DNA of 64,000 nucleotides, taken from the NCBI GenBank assembly GCA_017933935.1, contig JADWQK010000760.1, positions 2,232,001-2,296,000 of the forward strand. The letters run 5' to 3'. The notes beneath the pieces were generated by a model. The model was not told the origin of the DNA, ran no database searches, and saw only the letters and a program-made list of their open reading frames with translations. Of the stretch, positions 31,501 through 43,740 are shown piece after piece (position 1 is the stretch's first letter; each line of letters begins with the position of its first letter). The translations under genes were made by a program, and so were the position numbers. This DNA comes from Sesamia nonagrioides. Its lineage: Eukaryota; Arthropoda; Insecta; Lepidoptera; Noctuidae.

Positions 31501-33330
31501 CGTGCTTTGTGAGATAGCCTATGGGCTTTTGACTTTCTTTACGGCTCCATAAATGTTTGCCGTATTCAGCTAACCTAATGCATGTAAAATACGTAGTAGG
31601 TTTAGGTTTTGAAATATGGTCAAATGAAAAAGAATATTTATTTTTATTATTATAAGTAGTAATTTGTCTGAAAGAACATTTGTCAAGCTACTAAGCTTTA
31701 AAATAGGGCATAGGCTTTGAGATTAAATCGTCTTAGAACTTTACAGCCATTTCATGCTTCGAGCCTACGACGCTTTTACTTCGCAAATACTTAAAGAGTC
31801 CCTTAAATTAAATCAGAATTTCATACTATCTTGAAGTTACGTTGAAATGCTTTGGTTAATTTTCATATACCCAACATTTCCGTCGTTTTCGAAAACATCA
31901 AACCAACCTTATTCAGCTTTTCACTTACAGAAATTGACAAAAAATAATATATACAGAATTCAATTTGCTCGTATCATTTCGCTTCATTGTTTATAATGGC
32001 CCACAGTTCTGAAAAAAGCAATAAACGAACAAGGTGATAAATGTTTGGCAGGAGGTATTTCATACGTCCCTGCTATGCGTACACCTAGGTGCCAAAGTAA
32101 TACGGATGGTTCACCTGATCACGCAGAAAAATACCTCACAACCTCTCGCTTATAAATGGGTGAAACAGGGATTCGCCAACTGTGCCACGAAGCATTGGCG
32201 GGATGCCATAATCAATTCTGCTCGGGGAACATTTATTTTGCATGTGGATAGCGCACTAAAACTCAAATAATTTTGAAGGAAAGCTAAAATATCAAACCAC
32301 AATTTCAACGCAGGTGGCTCTCTGAAAAATTAACTCGTATTTTCAGATTCTAATAAAGTTTTAGTTCTATCTAAAAGAATTCTATTGCAATATCATAATA
32401 TCAGATAGTCAACAGTATGTATATTATATTTCAGTAATGAAAACGCGATATCATAACCCTATCTAACAGCCCACCAAGGCGCGTCAGATTAAAAGAATTG
32501 GAACGGAATTAATCCGATTTAAATTTTGTTTCTCAAACAAATTTTGGGCAGAGGATTTTCATCTTAGAATGAAGTACCACTAAGGAAAATTTTGGATAGT
32601 GTTATTCGGTTCAATTGTACTTACCAATATTGCAATTGTGGTTACTACAGTCGTAATCAATCGAAATTAGGTACTCGCAGAACTAATTAATTCTCGTCTG
32701 TAGAAATTATTCCTCCTACGCTTCACTCTTGAATTACTTATTCACATAATTTATAAGCAAACACGTATCATAAAAAGTATTTATAGACCTATAGGACGTC
32801 AACTTATTAACAATGCTGATTCTACAAATTCAAACTTATTACGAGCTTATTAAAATTCTTGTAAACACCAACAGTTTGCTGGTTGGCTAGCTGCATGTCA
32901 AATTTACGGGAATGATAATTTTCTTTTTAAGGTAAACGAACACACTATGTCGACGTAATCTGGTACAATCACAGGAACGTTAATGCAACAACCCAAAAAG
33001 CACTGTAGAAGCATTTTAGACACGATTAAGCAATCAGTTCGGTCGTTTAATTAAAACTCTTTGTTTACGCCGCCGGCCTTACGCCGACTTTGATAAATTG
33101 CCCAGAATTAAAAGAGAATCTGCTTTCCTATCACTTCTTCTTCATCTAAAATGTCTGCTATTTGATTATTATCTAATTTTGTTTAACAGTTTCAGCTTCA
33201 AGATATTGATGACAGTCTTAGAAACAGGATTTCTACATAATTCCTGAAATCGATTTGTAATTGCTTTTATATAATATTTAAAACTTAGTTTCTCAACATC
33301 AAGTAGGTATGTGCTTTTTAGAAGTATACG
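31501..33330. other. Mostly unique AT-rich DNA
   Basis: The longest frame (32034-32270, 78 codons) has no recognisable motif or splice context. No repeat partner was found in the window. Confidence 0.45.
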
Positions 33331-33480
33331 TAGACTAGCTGCGCCCTGTGGTTTCAACCGCATAATTTTCGAACCCGTGGGAATATGGATATAAAAATTA
33401 TCCCTTAAGTTGTGTGCCAAATTTTATACAAATCATATATATCATATTATCATATATATATCATATTGATCTATCTATAC
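33331..33480 (-). mobile_element. Helitron-like CTAGT-ended fragment
   Basis: The plus-strand ACTAGCTGCGCCCTGTGGTTTCAACCGCATAATTTTCGAACCC is the reversed terminus of the 24194 family. The body is short and diverged. Confidence 0.5.
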
Positions 33481-34493
33481 AAGCTTTCGCATTTAAAATA
33501 TTAGAAAGTAAGAAATAGTATTAAGAAGTAAGAAAAATGTAGATAAATACCTACCTAATTTTCTCAAATATTATGTCTTTCGGTGTTCAAAACACTAGTT
33601 CAAATAAATATCCTTATTATCTACAAGTAAAACATATATTACGATAATAAATAATGCACATACATTATCAGAACCTCTATCATACAAAGTTTATGACTCG
33701 TGAAAATACTTTTCGCACTCCAAGCGAAGATAATGATCAAAATTCACACACAAGGGAGTCGTTCCTATTTCCCTATTAACAGTTCTATATAATCTACGAG
33801 AATAGAAAATATGAAACAGTGTGTAATCAGAGCTGGGAATGAAATAACAATAAAAACACAAAGTACTAACTTTGAACAGCTCAATAAACTGAATAACCCA
33901 ATAAATGCTCAAATATTTGTTGTTTACGGACAGAGGGTTTTCTGACCAAGTCGTGTTTCAACGGAAAATCACACAATATTATTCTGTAACGAGATTATAG
34001 ATAAGTACCATACTTTCTGCTGAACAAAGAAATGAATGGGGAACCGCACTTTTATACACTGCTGTTTCTTTATACCGTCAATAGTTCCGGGTTTGTTTAT
34101 ATCGCCATAAAGCTGTTTTGGTCTTCAACATGTCATAATTATCTGCAAATCAATAGGTTTCAGGATATCTACGATATTAACAATGTAACCATGATTTTTT
34201 CTAAACTATCTTGGGATCAAGTTCCAGCCGAACCGAGTTCAGCTAAATACCAGTATTTTGGACCAACAGCGTAGCTGACCTCCATAACCCAGGTACTGGA
34301 CGTATCCAGTACCGTTCGTAAAGGGTTTCGTAAAACCACTTGGTAAGACTGGTGGTCAGACTTTCGGACCTCTGACGACTCATAATGACTGTCAAATATC
34401 TTTGTTTTTTTTACTTTTTGGCTTGGTTGCTAACCTTTGAGCCATTTCTTCGGTGTAATATTGTTTTCTTTCGTAACCTATCCTAACTAAACC
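33481..34493. other. No recognisable gene
   Basis: AT-rich. The 80-codon frame at 34032-34274 has no motif. A short perfect hairpin (GGTACTGGA, loop CGTA) lies at 34292-34313. Confidence 0.4.
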
Positions 34494-34597
34494 TTTTTTT
34501 TTCGGGGTGGAAATCCTCATAGGATGTCCGCCGCCCTGGGTTGGGCGACGGGCTCTGACAGACTTTTACTGACTAAAACCACCCCGGTGTCTCTTCT
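34494..34597 (-). mobile_element. R1-clade LINE 3' tail
   Basis: T-run then CGGGGTGGAAATCCTCATAG and GATGTCCGCCGCCCTGGG; 3' UTR of the family at 14737. It stops within the segment that forms the palindrome arm there. Confidence 0.65.
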
Positions 34598-35149
34598 ATA
34601 TTGTAACTAAACCTAACCTAAACCTATCTCCTTTCATTTCCCGCGTGAACCGACTTGGAGAAAGGTTTGAGACAAAGTCATGATGTGGCCACTATGTTAC
34701 AATATTTTAATATTCTTTATGAATTATTAAATGAATGCACTTTTTACTACATAAATCACGCTTTTTTATTTAGTAAACGACACTATAAATAATTTAAAAG
34801 TCCAATGAAAAATGAGCGTAGCACTCATCTTAGCTTTCACGCTAAAACTCTGTCAAACATCTATGAATGACAGCCGGGATAACGGTTAATATGCTTCCGA
34901 AGCATGAAGTGGTCTGGGTATGTAGAAATGGTTACTCATTTATAGACCAACCACATTTAAGCATAGCTTAACCTAATCGATCGACCCGTGCGGCTGTTAT
35001 TGTTTAGCCACAAGCTCCTGATTAAATCATGAACACAGATGAGAATAAGATACCGAACATTTTGTGAGATATTCATAAGTTTCTTCTTCTCAGCCTATTG
35101 AAGTCCACTGCTTTTATTATTCCATATGCCCCCCGCATTGCCATAATAA

Positions 35150-35415
35150 GGATGTTTCATTCAGATTATAGAAAAAATATTGGATACGTATATTTTGTTT
35201 TATCAAATCAATAAAAATTGACAAATATGAAAGATATCAAAGATCAGGACTGGTGGCTGGTGGCGTCACTCCTCGCTAAAAAGTGTAGCAAGGAGTAACG
35301 TCACACGAGTTTTCAACGCACTGTGTCGTCTTCATTTTTTGTTAATATGAAAAAAGAAAAAATACATGTCTAGTATTTTTTGGAAATCTGACTGACGCAC
35401 TAATTAGTTTTTTTT
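35150..35415 (+). repeat. Second copy of the 6886-7203 repeat
   Basis: Shared CATTCAGATTATAGAAAAA, GATACGTATATTTTGTTTT and AACGTCACACGAGTTTTCAAC. Immediately after, 35430-35550 (GTCGCCTCTTACGACACCCACGGGA) looks like a separate LINE fragment. Confidence 0.65.
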
Positions 35416-35550
35416 AAGTCAACTACTCTATTCCCACGCTTGACAGGCGGGTTAGGGATAGCAGTAATTTGTTATTCCACAGGAGAAGCGCTGCCTGTTT
35501 CACTGGTGAGAGTTCCCTTGGTCGCCTCTTACGACACCCACGGGAGGATA

Positions 35551-36657
35551 TGAGTATATTCATAAGTTTAGCTGATACTAATGTGTGCACTAGACTAGCA
35601 TTAGGAAATTTAGCAGATTTTGCGGTCCTGAAATATTAGTTTAACACTAAATGTGTCAACACCAACGCCCATTTTACAACTCAATGATTGCGTGGTAAAA
35701 GCTAAATGAACCGCCTTTGTCCGGAATCGTGCAGGAGAAAAGGTTACATTAACAAAGGATCGTTGGGCTTTGGGCATCGCCGAACTCTGTAGCGATTCAT
35801 AGTACGAAGTCAAGACTTAAGATAAAGCGAAGCTGTGGATAATGGAAAAGCGTTTCTGGAAAAGATGAAATGGTTCAAAAATTACAAAAGATTGTAGTCG
35901 CCGTTGAAACAAAGACCGTTTTAATGTAATGTTACAAGATATAAAGTATTGACAGATTGTTTATTAGGAACGGTTATAACAATGGAAACTACTTGAGAAA
36001 AACTAAAGAGTATAAAAATATAGAGAAAATAAAATACCCTTGGTTTACCGCTGACAGAGACAAGTTCGTTAAGAAACACGCTATTATTGCTGGCGCGCGA
36101 ATCGTTCAGAAACAACGAGATGGTTTTATTTTCATATTCCAATACATCTAGTAAGTATATAGGTCCTTTTTTTACAAATTAATAGGTAGCTACTTCTCTC
36201 TCACACACTCTCTCTCTTTATGGATCAGAATGTTAGCTCCATAAGAATGAATATATCTACAAATAACAGCTATCTACAGAAAGCCTTCACAACAATTGAA
36301 TAGAAGAAGAAATAATAATTATTATTAGATTATTATTTAGAATGTTGTTTCCAAGAAATTCAGTAGGTATAGTCAATAATTTCTCTGGTTATAACTATCG
36401 ATATTGTCAACGCCAACAAAAAGCACTCAGTGAGATTATCAATACATCTTCCCACAAAACATTTTCCAATAAAACTGTCATAACATTTATCTCACAGCAA
36501 ACAGAATATATTTCGTATTCCAATCTTTTCACATGGGCCGCTTTACACCACATCCAATAACAGAGATTGTAATCGTTTTCATACGTTCAAAGTTCAATTC
36601 CTAATCTTATCCGGCTTACGGCGAAAACAGGGATCGTGCTGAATTGTTGTTTCTGTA
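35551..36657. other. No recognisable gene
   Basis: Several 60-75 codon frames without motifs. A CTCTCACACACTCTCTCTC tract lies near 36197. Confidence 0.4.
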
Positions 36658-36700
36658 CGAAATTGGTCTAGAAAATTCAGTAATTTCTAGACCAATTTCG
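36658..36700. repeat. Perfect 17-bp snap-back palindrome
   Basis: CGAAATTGGTCTAGAAA (36658-36674) and its exact complement (36684-36700) flank ATTCAGTAA. No related copy seen. Confidence 0.75.
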
Positions 36701-36800
36701 AAGTTTAGCAGCAAATTGGCTTTAGTCTTGTTTTTGTCAAATATTACTACTACTTTAACGCTTATGTTAAATAGCGTCCCTTTTTATTTTTATTTCATTT

Positions 36801-36965
36801 TTATATTTAGTACATATCCGCGGTTTCATCCGCGTGCGTCTAGCTCCCGGGGTAGTGTCAGGACAAAAAGCTCATAGCAAAGTGGCCTAAGTTACTCCAT
36901 ATTACATCAGCTACCTGACAAGTAAGTCCTGTCAAAATCGGTCGGAACAAACAGACAGACAGTAG
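36801..36965 (-). mobile_element. Helitron-like fragment
   Basis: CATATCCGCGGTTTCATCCG, GCGTCTAGCTCC and TCAAAATCGGTCGGAACAAAC followed by CAGACAGACAG; the reverse of the CTAGT-type repeats. Confidence 0.45.
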
Positions 36966-37460
36966 AAAATATTGAATAAAAAATATTTTCTTGAATATAT
37001 TGTGCATACTAACACAATTTTATTTTTTCTTTAAACGAAACCTGAATACAGTTTGTTCAGAATAAGCAACTGAATCAATTCCAATCATTTTTACACCATG
37101 TTATATTTTTTCCCAAATATATTTAGAAATTGTTGCAGTGTGATTACCGAGCGCGCCACGCAGCTTACGGTTGATCATAGTACTTGGCGCGTGCGCATGC
37201 CCGCGCAACAGCTGACGCCACAGGTCAACGCATCGCTCGCCCGCCCGAGCTGACCATATTTTTATTGAGACAACCAAGTAGGATACCAAGCTCATAACTT
37301 TGTAGCTTTTCATTATATCTTTTTGAAATTTTGTACATAGGTTTTTTACTTAAAAATACTGCACACTTCTTTCGGGTTTCCGTTTATTCACAAACGTTCT
37401 CGTGTTTTTAGAGAGATTTGACTTTCTTTTAGGCATAACTAATGGTTGATCCAACTTTGA
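36966..37460. other. GC-rich island, unassigned
   Basis: 37140-37255 is GC-rich (GGCGCGTGCGCATGCCCGCGC) and stands out from its AT-rich surroundings. No ORF or RNA gene was recognised. Confidence 0.35.
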
Positions 37461-37856
37461 CAGCCTCCATGGCGTAGCGGTAGCGGATGCGGCCGCTGCG
37501 CAAGGTGGCGCAGGTTCGATTCCCGCACAGTGCAAGTATTTGTATGCATGAATACGAATATTTGCACTGGTCTGGTCGTGCCTCGGAAAGCACGTTAAGC
37601 CGTTGGTCCCGGTTGCCATACGAACATCTAGTGGCAGTCGTTACGGGTTGTTGGAGCCCTCAAAAATCCAACAATTGGTTTAACTGCAATGCTTCGATGT
37701 CGCCTTCGGGTTGTGGAGGTCAGATGGCAGTCGTTTCACGGAAAATGTCGAAGTTTAGCCATATCAGCAGTTGGACTAGTAAAGCGGACCCCAGACTCCA
37801 AAGCTGAAAAGGCTTCGGATGCGACTGGGAATAACGCTGGGATGATGATGATGATG
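37461..37856 (+). mobile_element. SINE-C copy 2
   Basis: Complete copy with box A TGGCGTAGCGGTAGCG, box B GGTTCGATTCC, the body and a (GATGAT) tail. It abuts the palindromic MITE at 37861. Confidence 0.85.
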
Positions 37857-37860
37857 TTGC

Positions 37861-38013
37861 TTAAAGTTAAATAGTGATTAGTGACTGTTTAACCATACAT
37901 TTTTGCCGTTTATGAATAAACCCCTTAAACGCTATGGTATTTATTCATAAACGATGTGCAAACGTCAAAAATGTATTTTTAAACAGTCGCTAATCACTAG
38001 TTAACTTTAAGTA
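37861..38013. mobile_element. Foldback MITE
   Basis: Left AAAGTTAAATAGTGATTAG, GACTGTTTAA, ATACATTTTTG and GTTTATGAATAAA are mirrored on the right by TTTATTCATAAAC, AAAAATGTAT, TTAAACAGTC and CTAATCACTAGTTAACTTT. The whole unit is about one hairpin. A partial second copy with GTTTATGAATAAAGGGG follows at 38055-38098. Confidence 0.75.
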
Positions 38014-38688
38014 ACGTTTATAAATGAAGGGAATAATGCTGTACTGAATTACCTACTTAGTTAACTTTAAACAACGTTTATGAATAAAGGGGTTAAAGCA
38101 CTAAAAAAAAGGAAACTTTAACTAGCCGGTCTTATAAATTATTCTGCGTATGCTCAAAATTGTATGCCATTGATCTTCAACAATCCGTGACCCATTAACC
38201 CATCAAATCGTTTCTTGTCTAAATCGATTAGTTTAGTTATCTTCTCACATAGGACATAAAAGCAATTACAACCCTATCTGATAGGTCGAGGTGTTCCAAT
38301 TGCGGTACCCAACATCAATTTAAAGGGAGAACAATACGACTTGACCCCTTTAATTCTCTTTAACACCTAAGCGTTTTTCGATGGCACATTATGCGGGGCT
38401 ATCGGCAAATAAATAAACGATCCTGCAGTTAAATCGTACACATTGTACGACCTCTTTATGACCTTGGCATACACAAGTAGACGGTTACCACGGTTTTAAT
38501 TTTAAGTGTCGCCATTTAACGAATTTATATTGAAGCGAGGAAAGCAATAAAAAACTTTTTTAAGCTATTGGGAGGATTACACAAATTAACTTCAACACTC
38601 CCTTTTATTGTTTCGGCTCTTTTAGGTTTTATTATTTATTCGATGATGTAAATTGGTTTGAGATTGATCGTATTCAGCCATAGTCCAG
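38014..38688. other. No recognisable gene
   Basis: Contains the partial MITE copy at 38055-38098. Otherwise AT-rich without a supported feature. Confidence 0.4.
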
Positions 38689-38835
38689 CCCCTAATTGGC
38701 GACCACATTTTTGTCAAATGATTGCGACTAGTTGGAATCGTTTGGACCGACCGGACCAATAGGCGGTTCAAACGATCCCAACTGATATCAACTAGTCGCA
38801 ATCATTTGACAAAAATGTGTTCGCCGATTAAGGGG
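38689..38835. mobile_element. MITE M2 (hairpin), copy 1
   Basis: Nearly full-length palindrome. The left arm CCCCTAATTGGCGACCACAT and GTCAAATGATTGCGACTAG mirror the right arm. Copies lie at 39918-40065 and 61170-61298. It contains no coding sequence. Confidence 0.85.
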
Positions 38836-38843
38836 CAGCACTC

Positions 38844-39500
38844 TAATTGCGTAATACATTATTATTACTATCAGTTGGAATCATTTTGAAGCTTATTGCT
38901 AGTCCTTATCTCCATATGCTCGAAAAATGGCCTGTTTATTGTCTAGTCGTCTATGCAAATAACGAAATGAATGTTGTTCAACTGTCAAAATGACACCTAT
39001 TGCTACTGATAGTTATCATCATCATCATCTCAGCGTTAATCCCGTATCCGTATGTGTACGTCGCATCGCATATGTCGTATGCGTATGTCGCATCCGCAGC
39101 TTTTTCAGCTTTGGAGTCTGCGGTCCGCTTTACCAGTCTAACTGCTGATTTTGGCTAAACTTCGATATTTTCCATGAAGCGACTGAAGTCTGACCTCCAC
39201 GACCCGAAGGCGATATCTAAGCATTGTAGTTAGACCAATTGTTGAACTTTTGAGTGGTCCAACAACCGGTAACGACTGCCACTAGATGTTCGTATGGCAA
39301 CCGGGACCAACGGCTTAACGTGCTTTCCGAGGCACGACCAGACCAGTGCAAATATTCATATTCATGCATACAAACATTTGCACTGTGCGGGGATCGATCC
39401 CGCGCCTCCTTGGGCAACGGCCGTGTTCGCTACCGCTACGCCACGGAGGCTGTCACCTATTGCTACTGATAGTATGTCGTGTAATTACCCTACAGGTTTA
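38844..39500. mobile_element. Non-autonomous DNA element M3, copy 2
   Basis: The left end AATTGCGTAATACATTATT mirrors the right end (GTGTAATTACCC). The interior GAATGTTGTTCAACTGTCAA matches 40530 and 7918. A SINE-C occupies 39014-39453. Confidence 0.6.
39014..39453 (-). mobile_element. SINE-C copy 3 with 20-bp TSD
   Basis: Antisense SINE-C: an ATCATCATCATC tail at 39015 and the tRNA head ending at 39453. CACCTATTGCTACTGATAGT is repeated exactly at 38994-39013 and 39454-39473. Insertion target: element M3. Confidence 0.9.
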
Positions 39501-39917
39501 TTAAAATAGCGCAGCTTTTACTTTGGAAGTGCAATGTACTGAAGACAGCAGGTCAAGCTAACCGATACTATTAGATATTCCCAATCAGCCTTGAGGCTTA
39601 ATGCTTTAGCCATAAAGTTGAAGAACTAATAGGTAAAGAAATTGGACAGAATGTAGTAGCTTGATGTGCTGTCGTCGGTACCTACCTATAGATAGTATTT
39701 TCTCGGCTTTGAACAACATTCGTATTCGACGGCAGAGTACGAGTTAATTATAAGTTGCGGCACTGTTTGTCGAGTCACCGAGAACTTCTGGTATAATACT
39801 AAGTACTTAGTCCTTAGCATATGAAGCCCGATATGCACAAAGACGGAATAATTTGTAATGCATTTTAAGCATGTCTCTGAAGTTGATCTTGTTCAGTTTT
39901 CCTTATATATTAACCAG
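39501..39917. other. No recognisable gene
   Basis: AT-rich, nothing supported. Confidence 0.4.
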
Positions 39918-40065
39918 CCCCCTAATCGGCGAACACATTTTTGTCAAATGATTGCGACTAGTTGGGATCGTTTGAACCGAACGGAGCAATGAGCGGTCCG
40001 AACGATTCCAACTGATCCCAACTAGTCGGAAACATTTGACAAAAATGTGTTCGCCGATTAGGGGG
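39918..40065. mobile_element. MITE M2, copy 2
   Basis: CCCCCTAATCGGCGAACACA to its complement ending GGGGG, with interior GACTAGTTGGGATCGTTTG. It sits immediately left of an M3 copy, exactly as M2 copy 1 does. Confidence 0.85.
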
Positions 40066-40072
40066 TATGACC

Positions 40073-40585
40073 GTGATTGCGTAAGTCACGTAATATCAAT
40101 CACAATATCGATACCTTAATTGGCAAACCCTCTTACTAATAAGCAATTTTTTCAGGAGATGCTTAATACTTTAAGGAAAATCTAAAATACTGTTGTTAGA
40201 TAATATCGTAAGCTAGTATTTTGGTAATGTAGACTCCTTTTTACCTGTTAATTAAAATACAGCCGTTTTGTTAGGAGTTAAACAAAAAAAAATTATGTCG
40301 TTAGTAGTTATTCGCAAATATTACCCGATTTGCGAATTAAGGTTTTATGAAACCTCCAGTAACTAAGAGTTAGTAGGTAGTAGTAATGTATAAGGCCTCC
40401 ATATACATTACTACTACCTACTAACTCTTAGTTATTCGATTTGCGAATTAAGGTCTCGATATGCTAATCCATTGCGTCATAATGCTAGAAAATCTTTTCT
40501 GTCCAACAACATAGAATACGCAATAAATGTTGTTTTAACTGTCAAAAGGATGAATGTATGTGTACGCAATTACCCTGCTGAATAC
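40073..40585. mobile_element. Non-autonomous DNA element M3, copy 3
   Basis: The left end GTGATTGCGTAAGTCACG is mirrored by the right-end GTACGCAATTACCC. It contains the perfect palindrome at 40360-40434. Confidence 0.55.
40326..40454. repeat. 33-bp perfect palindrome between direct repeats
   Basis: Arms 40360-40392 and 40402-40434 are exact complements around AGGCCTCCA. The unit is flanked by the direct repeat CGATTTGCGAATTAAGGT (40326-40343 and 40437-40454). This is the signature expected for a template-switch foldback event. Confidence 0.9.
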
Positions 40586-41290
40586 ACCGAAGGAAATGGC
40601 CACGCATCAACGCTTCCACGAAATATTATTCAAAACAAACTAAAGCTTTCCCCAACGGTAATTTTTATTTCAGCCTTACCAGCCATGTGTAGTAACAGCG
40701 CATTCATTCATTGTCACACATGAAATGTCGCTACTACCAACACCTGTTACGAATACCTCTAGTTTTTTTTTTTTTTCAAACAGCATATGCTCCAATGTAC
40801 GAATAACACATACGTAGGTGTCATTCGCGCCTGCGATACGACATAGCAGTTGATAAATGACATCATTTATTCCACTCTGTACACCCTTCCATGGTCCTCG
40901 TATACTCTGTGTCCGCACTTGATATATTAATCCAATCCAGTGTACCGAAACGATTTGTATCGGCATATCCTCCAGTAATCTAAACGTGTTGATTACAGAT
41001 TACTTCCAACCATTACCTACAGTCTGTTTAGGAAATGAAGTTTAAGGGTCAAAATTTATCTCCTTCCGTCATTTACAACCAATTCTTTGTAATAACACAT
41101 AATTATGATGTTAGCTACCCCCGTGTTTTCAGCTGCATATGTTTAGATCGCGTTTCGCAGTCATATCAAGCGTATCGCTTGTTAGGTAGGCTCCAGTAAG
41201 GCATCCTGTGCACAACCATGGGCGTTCCCAGGTGTAGGGCAGGTGGGGGCAGATGCCCCACCCGCTGGAAATTTCGCAGAACATGTATAA
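40586..41290. other. No recognisable gene
   Basis: Frames at 40676-40966 lack a motif. 41205-41280 (GTAGGGCAGGTGGGGGCAGA) looks like a dispersed repeat fragment. Confidence 0.35.
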
Positions 41291-41492
41291 TCTATACTAA
41301 TATATAAAGCTGATGAGTTTGTTTGTTTGAACGCGCCAATCTCAGGAACTACTGTTACGATTTGAAAAATTATTTTTGCGTTGGATAGGCAATTACTCCA
41401 GGAAGGCTTTGGGCTATATAACATCAAGCTGCGACCAATAGGAGCGGAGCATAACTAACTCCACGCGAACGAAGTCGCTGGCGGCTGCTAGT
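41291..41492 (+). mobile_element. Helitron-like CTAGT-ended repeat
   Basis: CTATACTAATATATAAAGCT to GAACGAAGTCGCTGGCGGC and TGCTAGT. A second, truncated copy starts at 41509 (CTATATCAATACATAAAGCT) and stops at about 41610. Confidence 0.7.
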
Positions 41493-41619
41493 CTCCAATA
41501 ATTACTAATCTATATCAATACATAAAGCTGAAGAGTTTGTTTGTTTGTTTGAACGCGCTAATCTCAGAACTACAGGTCCGATTTGAAAAAATATTTTGCT
41601 TTGGATAGCCCATTTCCAC

Positions 41620-42297
41620 AAACCGTAGTCACGTTGTCAAAAGGTTACGGTCTCCTTCCGTCTGGTGCAGGTACTCTCCGGTCACGGCTGCTTCGGCAGG
41701 TACCTGCACCGGATAGAAGGAGACACCGTCGTGCCACGGTTGTGGCGCGGCGGAGGACACGGCGGAACACACCCTCGCGGTGTGCCCGTCGTGGGCCGTG
41801 CCGCGCCGCGATCTTGTCACGGCGGTTGGAGGGACCTCTCGCTGCCCGCCATCGTCAGAGAGAGATGGTGGGGAGCGAAAGCTGGTGGCGATGGCCTCCT
41901 TCTGCGAGGTCGTGATGTCGCAGAAGGAGGCAGCGGCGAGCGGAGGAGGATCCTCGCTCCGGCACTCCGCAGGCGGCGTAGGGGAGGAGGCGGGATTTCG
42001 CCCGCTTTCTCCCTCCCTGAGTGAGCGGCGGGCGTGAGGCCGACGCCCGCCTCATCGCTCACCATGCGGAGCCACGGCCTCCCTAGGAGGGCAATTGAGG
42101 GCCCGCCTTACTAGGCGGGTTTCGCCGGCGGGGAGGTAGCTCAGGCTGCGCTACTCCCCGCCACTATGGCGATGCCGGAGTGCCGCTGTGGGTTTAGTGG
42201 GTATTCCCGGCTTCGGCTGGGGAGTCCCACACGCCCTTCGGGGTAAGGTGCGTAAATGCATTCCCACAGCGTCAACAAAAAAAAAAAAAAAAAAAAG
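41620..42297 (+). mobile_element. R1-clade LINE 3' end with poly(A)
   Basis: Plus-strand sense, GC-rich. It encodes VSFRLVQVLSGHGCFGRYLH, then across frameshifts CPSWAVPRRDLVTAVGG, ASFCEVVMSQKEAA, and a basic Arg-rich end. A 3' UTR with GGAGTCCCACACGCCCTTCG leads to an A-run of about 19 bases (42279-42297). It is truncated at the 5' end. Confidence 0.8.
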
Positions 42298-43514
42298 GTA
42301 GGTAGGTTTATGTAACGTGTGACTACGCCTTTCCAAACATGAAAATTTATCTCTACATAGTGAAAATTGCATACTTCAGTATAGTATTGTATGACATTAT
42401 TGTCAATTTACAACGAAGGCATCTTGATAGAGTCTACTGTGTCCATTTACTTGCAACTACATTAGCAACTTTGTTCAGTTCAGTATTCTGAAAATCTTGT
42501 TTTATACTTTTTCAGCGTCGTTTTTTGTCGTAGTTGGGTTTTAGTTTTTTTACTTTTTAATATTAGTACTATTTTGGTGTTAAAGTGTATTTATGGCGCA
42601 TAATTTTAACAAAAGTTAAATTGATGAACTTAAAAGATGTGATTTATATGCAATCAGACCATGAATACAGGTAAAGTTACAAGCAAATGATAGTAATACA
42701 TATATGGTCAAAATGTACAAGTAAAGCGCTTTCAAATGATACCAAACACGGTATATTTATCTTAACTTTATTTTTTTACTCTGTATGTTTTGTCCGCTAG
42801 AGGGCGCCGCCTTTGATTTTGTGAAACCCTATAAAGCCTATAACCAGCGGACAATTAAAACGCTTCTAATGATATGTCATTTGTCTAATTCTGATAAGTA
42901 GTTTAGATGTTACGAGGAAACAGATGAACATACATACATACATAGCCTGTCAAAATCATAACCCACCTTTTGCTTTGCCGTAGTCGGGTAAAAAATGCAC
43001 AGTGCTTGTCTGCTGCAGTTTTGAAATAGAAGTGTAGATTGGTATTTCTTCACGTCCTCTCCATAAAATACGTTTTCAGAAAGCGGAGAGGGTTCTTAGC
43101 ACATTGCAACATGTTTGAAACTCCGCGATTTAAAAATCTATGAGCGTGATACACGACAACTGCGGTGCAATAAATTGATACCTACGAGTGTTCACAGTGT
43201 ATTTTACTTGCCAAATGGAACTGTGTATGTAGCAACCCACTTCTACCCCTACATTACAGGAGTATGCAATTTATTTAAAAAATATAGTTTATAAATTAAA
43301 AAATAAATAAATATATCAACGAATAGAAATAAACTATATCACTGCTTATGTATCATAAGCCGCGACAGCGGCCAAGCACTAGTTTATAGATTAGAAAATA
43401 TTTGGCTCGTATATACGAACCAAAGATTTTTTTTTAATCCCTAAGTGTATTTTGATTACTTATTGTAAAAAAATAACTTAATATTAAATGGATTATAGTC
43501 ACTTAACCTTAACA
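42298..43514. other. No gene; dispersed repeat likely
   Basis: 42580-42980 (TCCGCTAGAGGGCGCCGCC, ACATACATACATAGCCTGTC) resembles a lepidopteran dispersed repeat but has no partner here. 43340-43390 contains a weak LINE tail. Confidence 0.35.
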
Positions 43515-43740
43515 TCCTTACTAATATTATAAATCGGAAAATGAGTTTGTCTGTTTGTTTGTTCCGCTTTCACGCCGTAACTACTAAATCGATTGCTTTG
43601 AAATTTTCCAGACGTAAAGTTAGAAGTCCGGATTAAAATAATAATAGGGTACTTTTTGTCCCGGAAAAATTTTCTATTCCCGAGGGAAAACAAAAATACC
43701 GAATTCCACGCGGGCGACGCCGCGGGCGAAAAGCTAGTAA
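43515..43740 (+). mobile_element. Helitron-like CTAGT-ended repeat
   Basis: TACTAATATTATAAATCGG, TTTGTCCCGGAAAAATTTTC, TATTCCCGAGGGAAAAC and GGGCGACGCCGCGGGCG then AAAAGCTAGT. Confidence 0.75.

Noticed and set aside
40676..40966. 96-codon minus-strand ORF
   Set aside because: No motif; lies in probable repeat DNA.
41583..42065. Several 66-119 codon ORFs in all frames
   Set aside because: GC-rich R1 3' region keeps many frames open; only the RT C-terminal pattern on the plus strand is meaningful.
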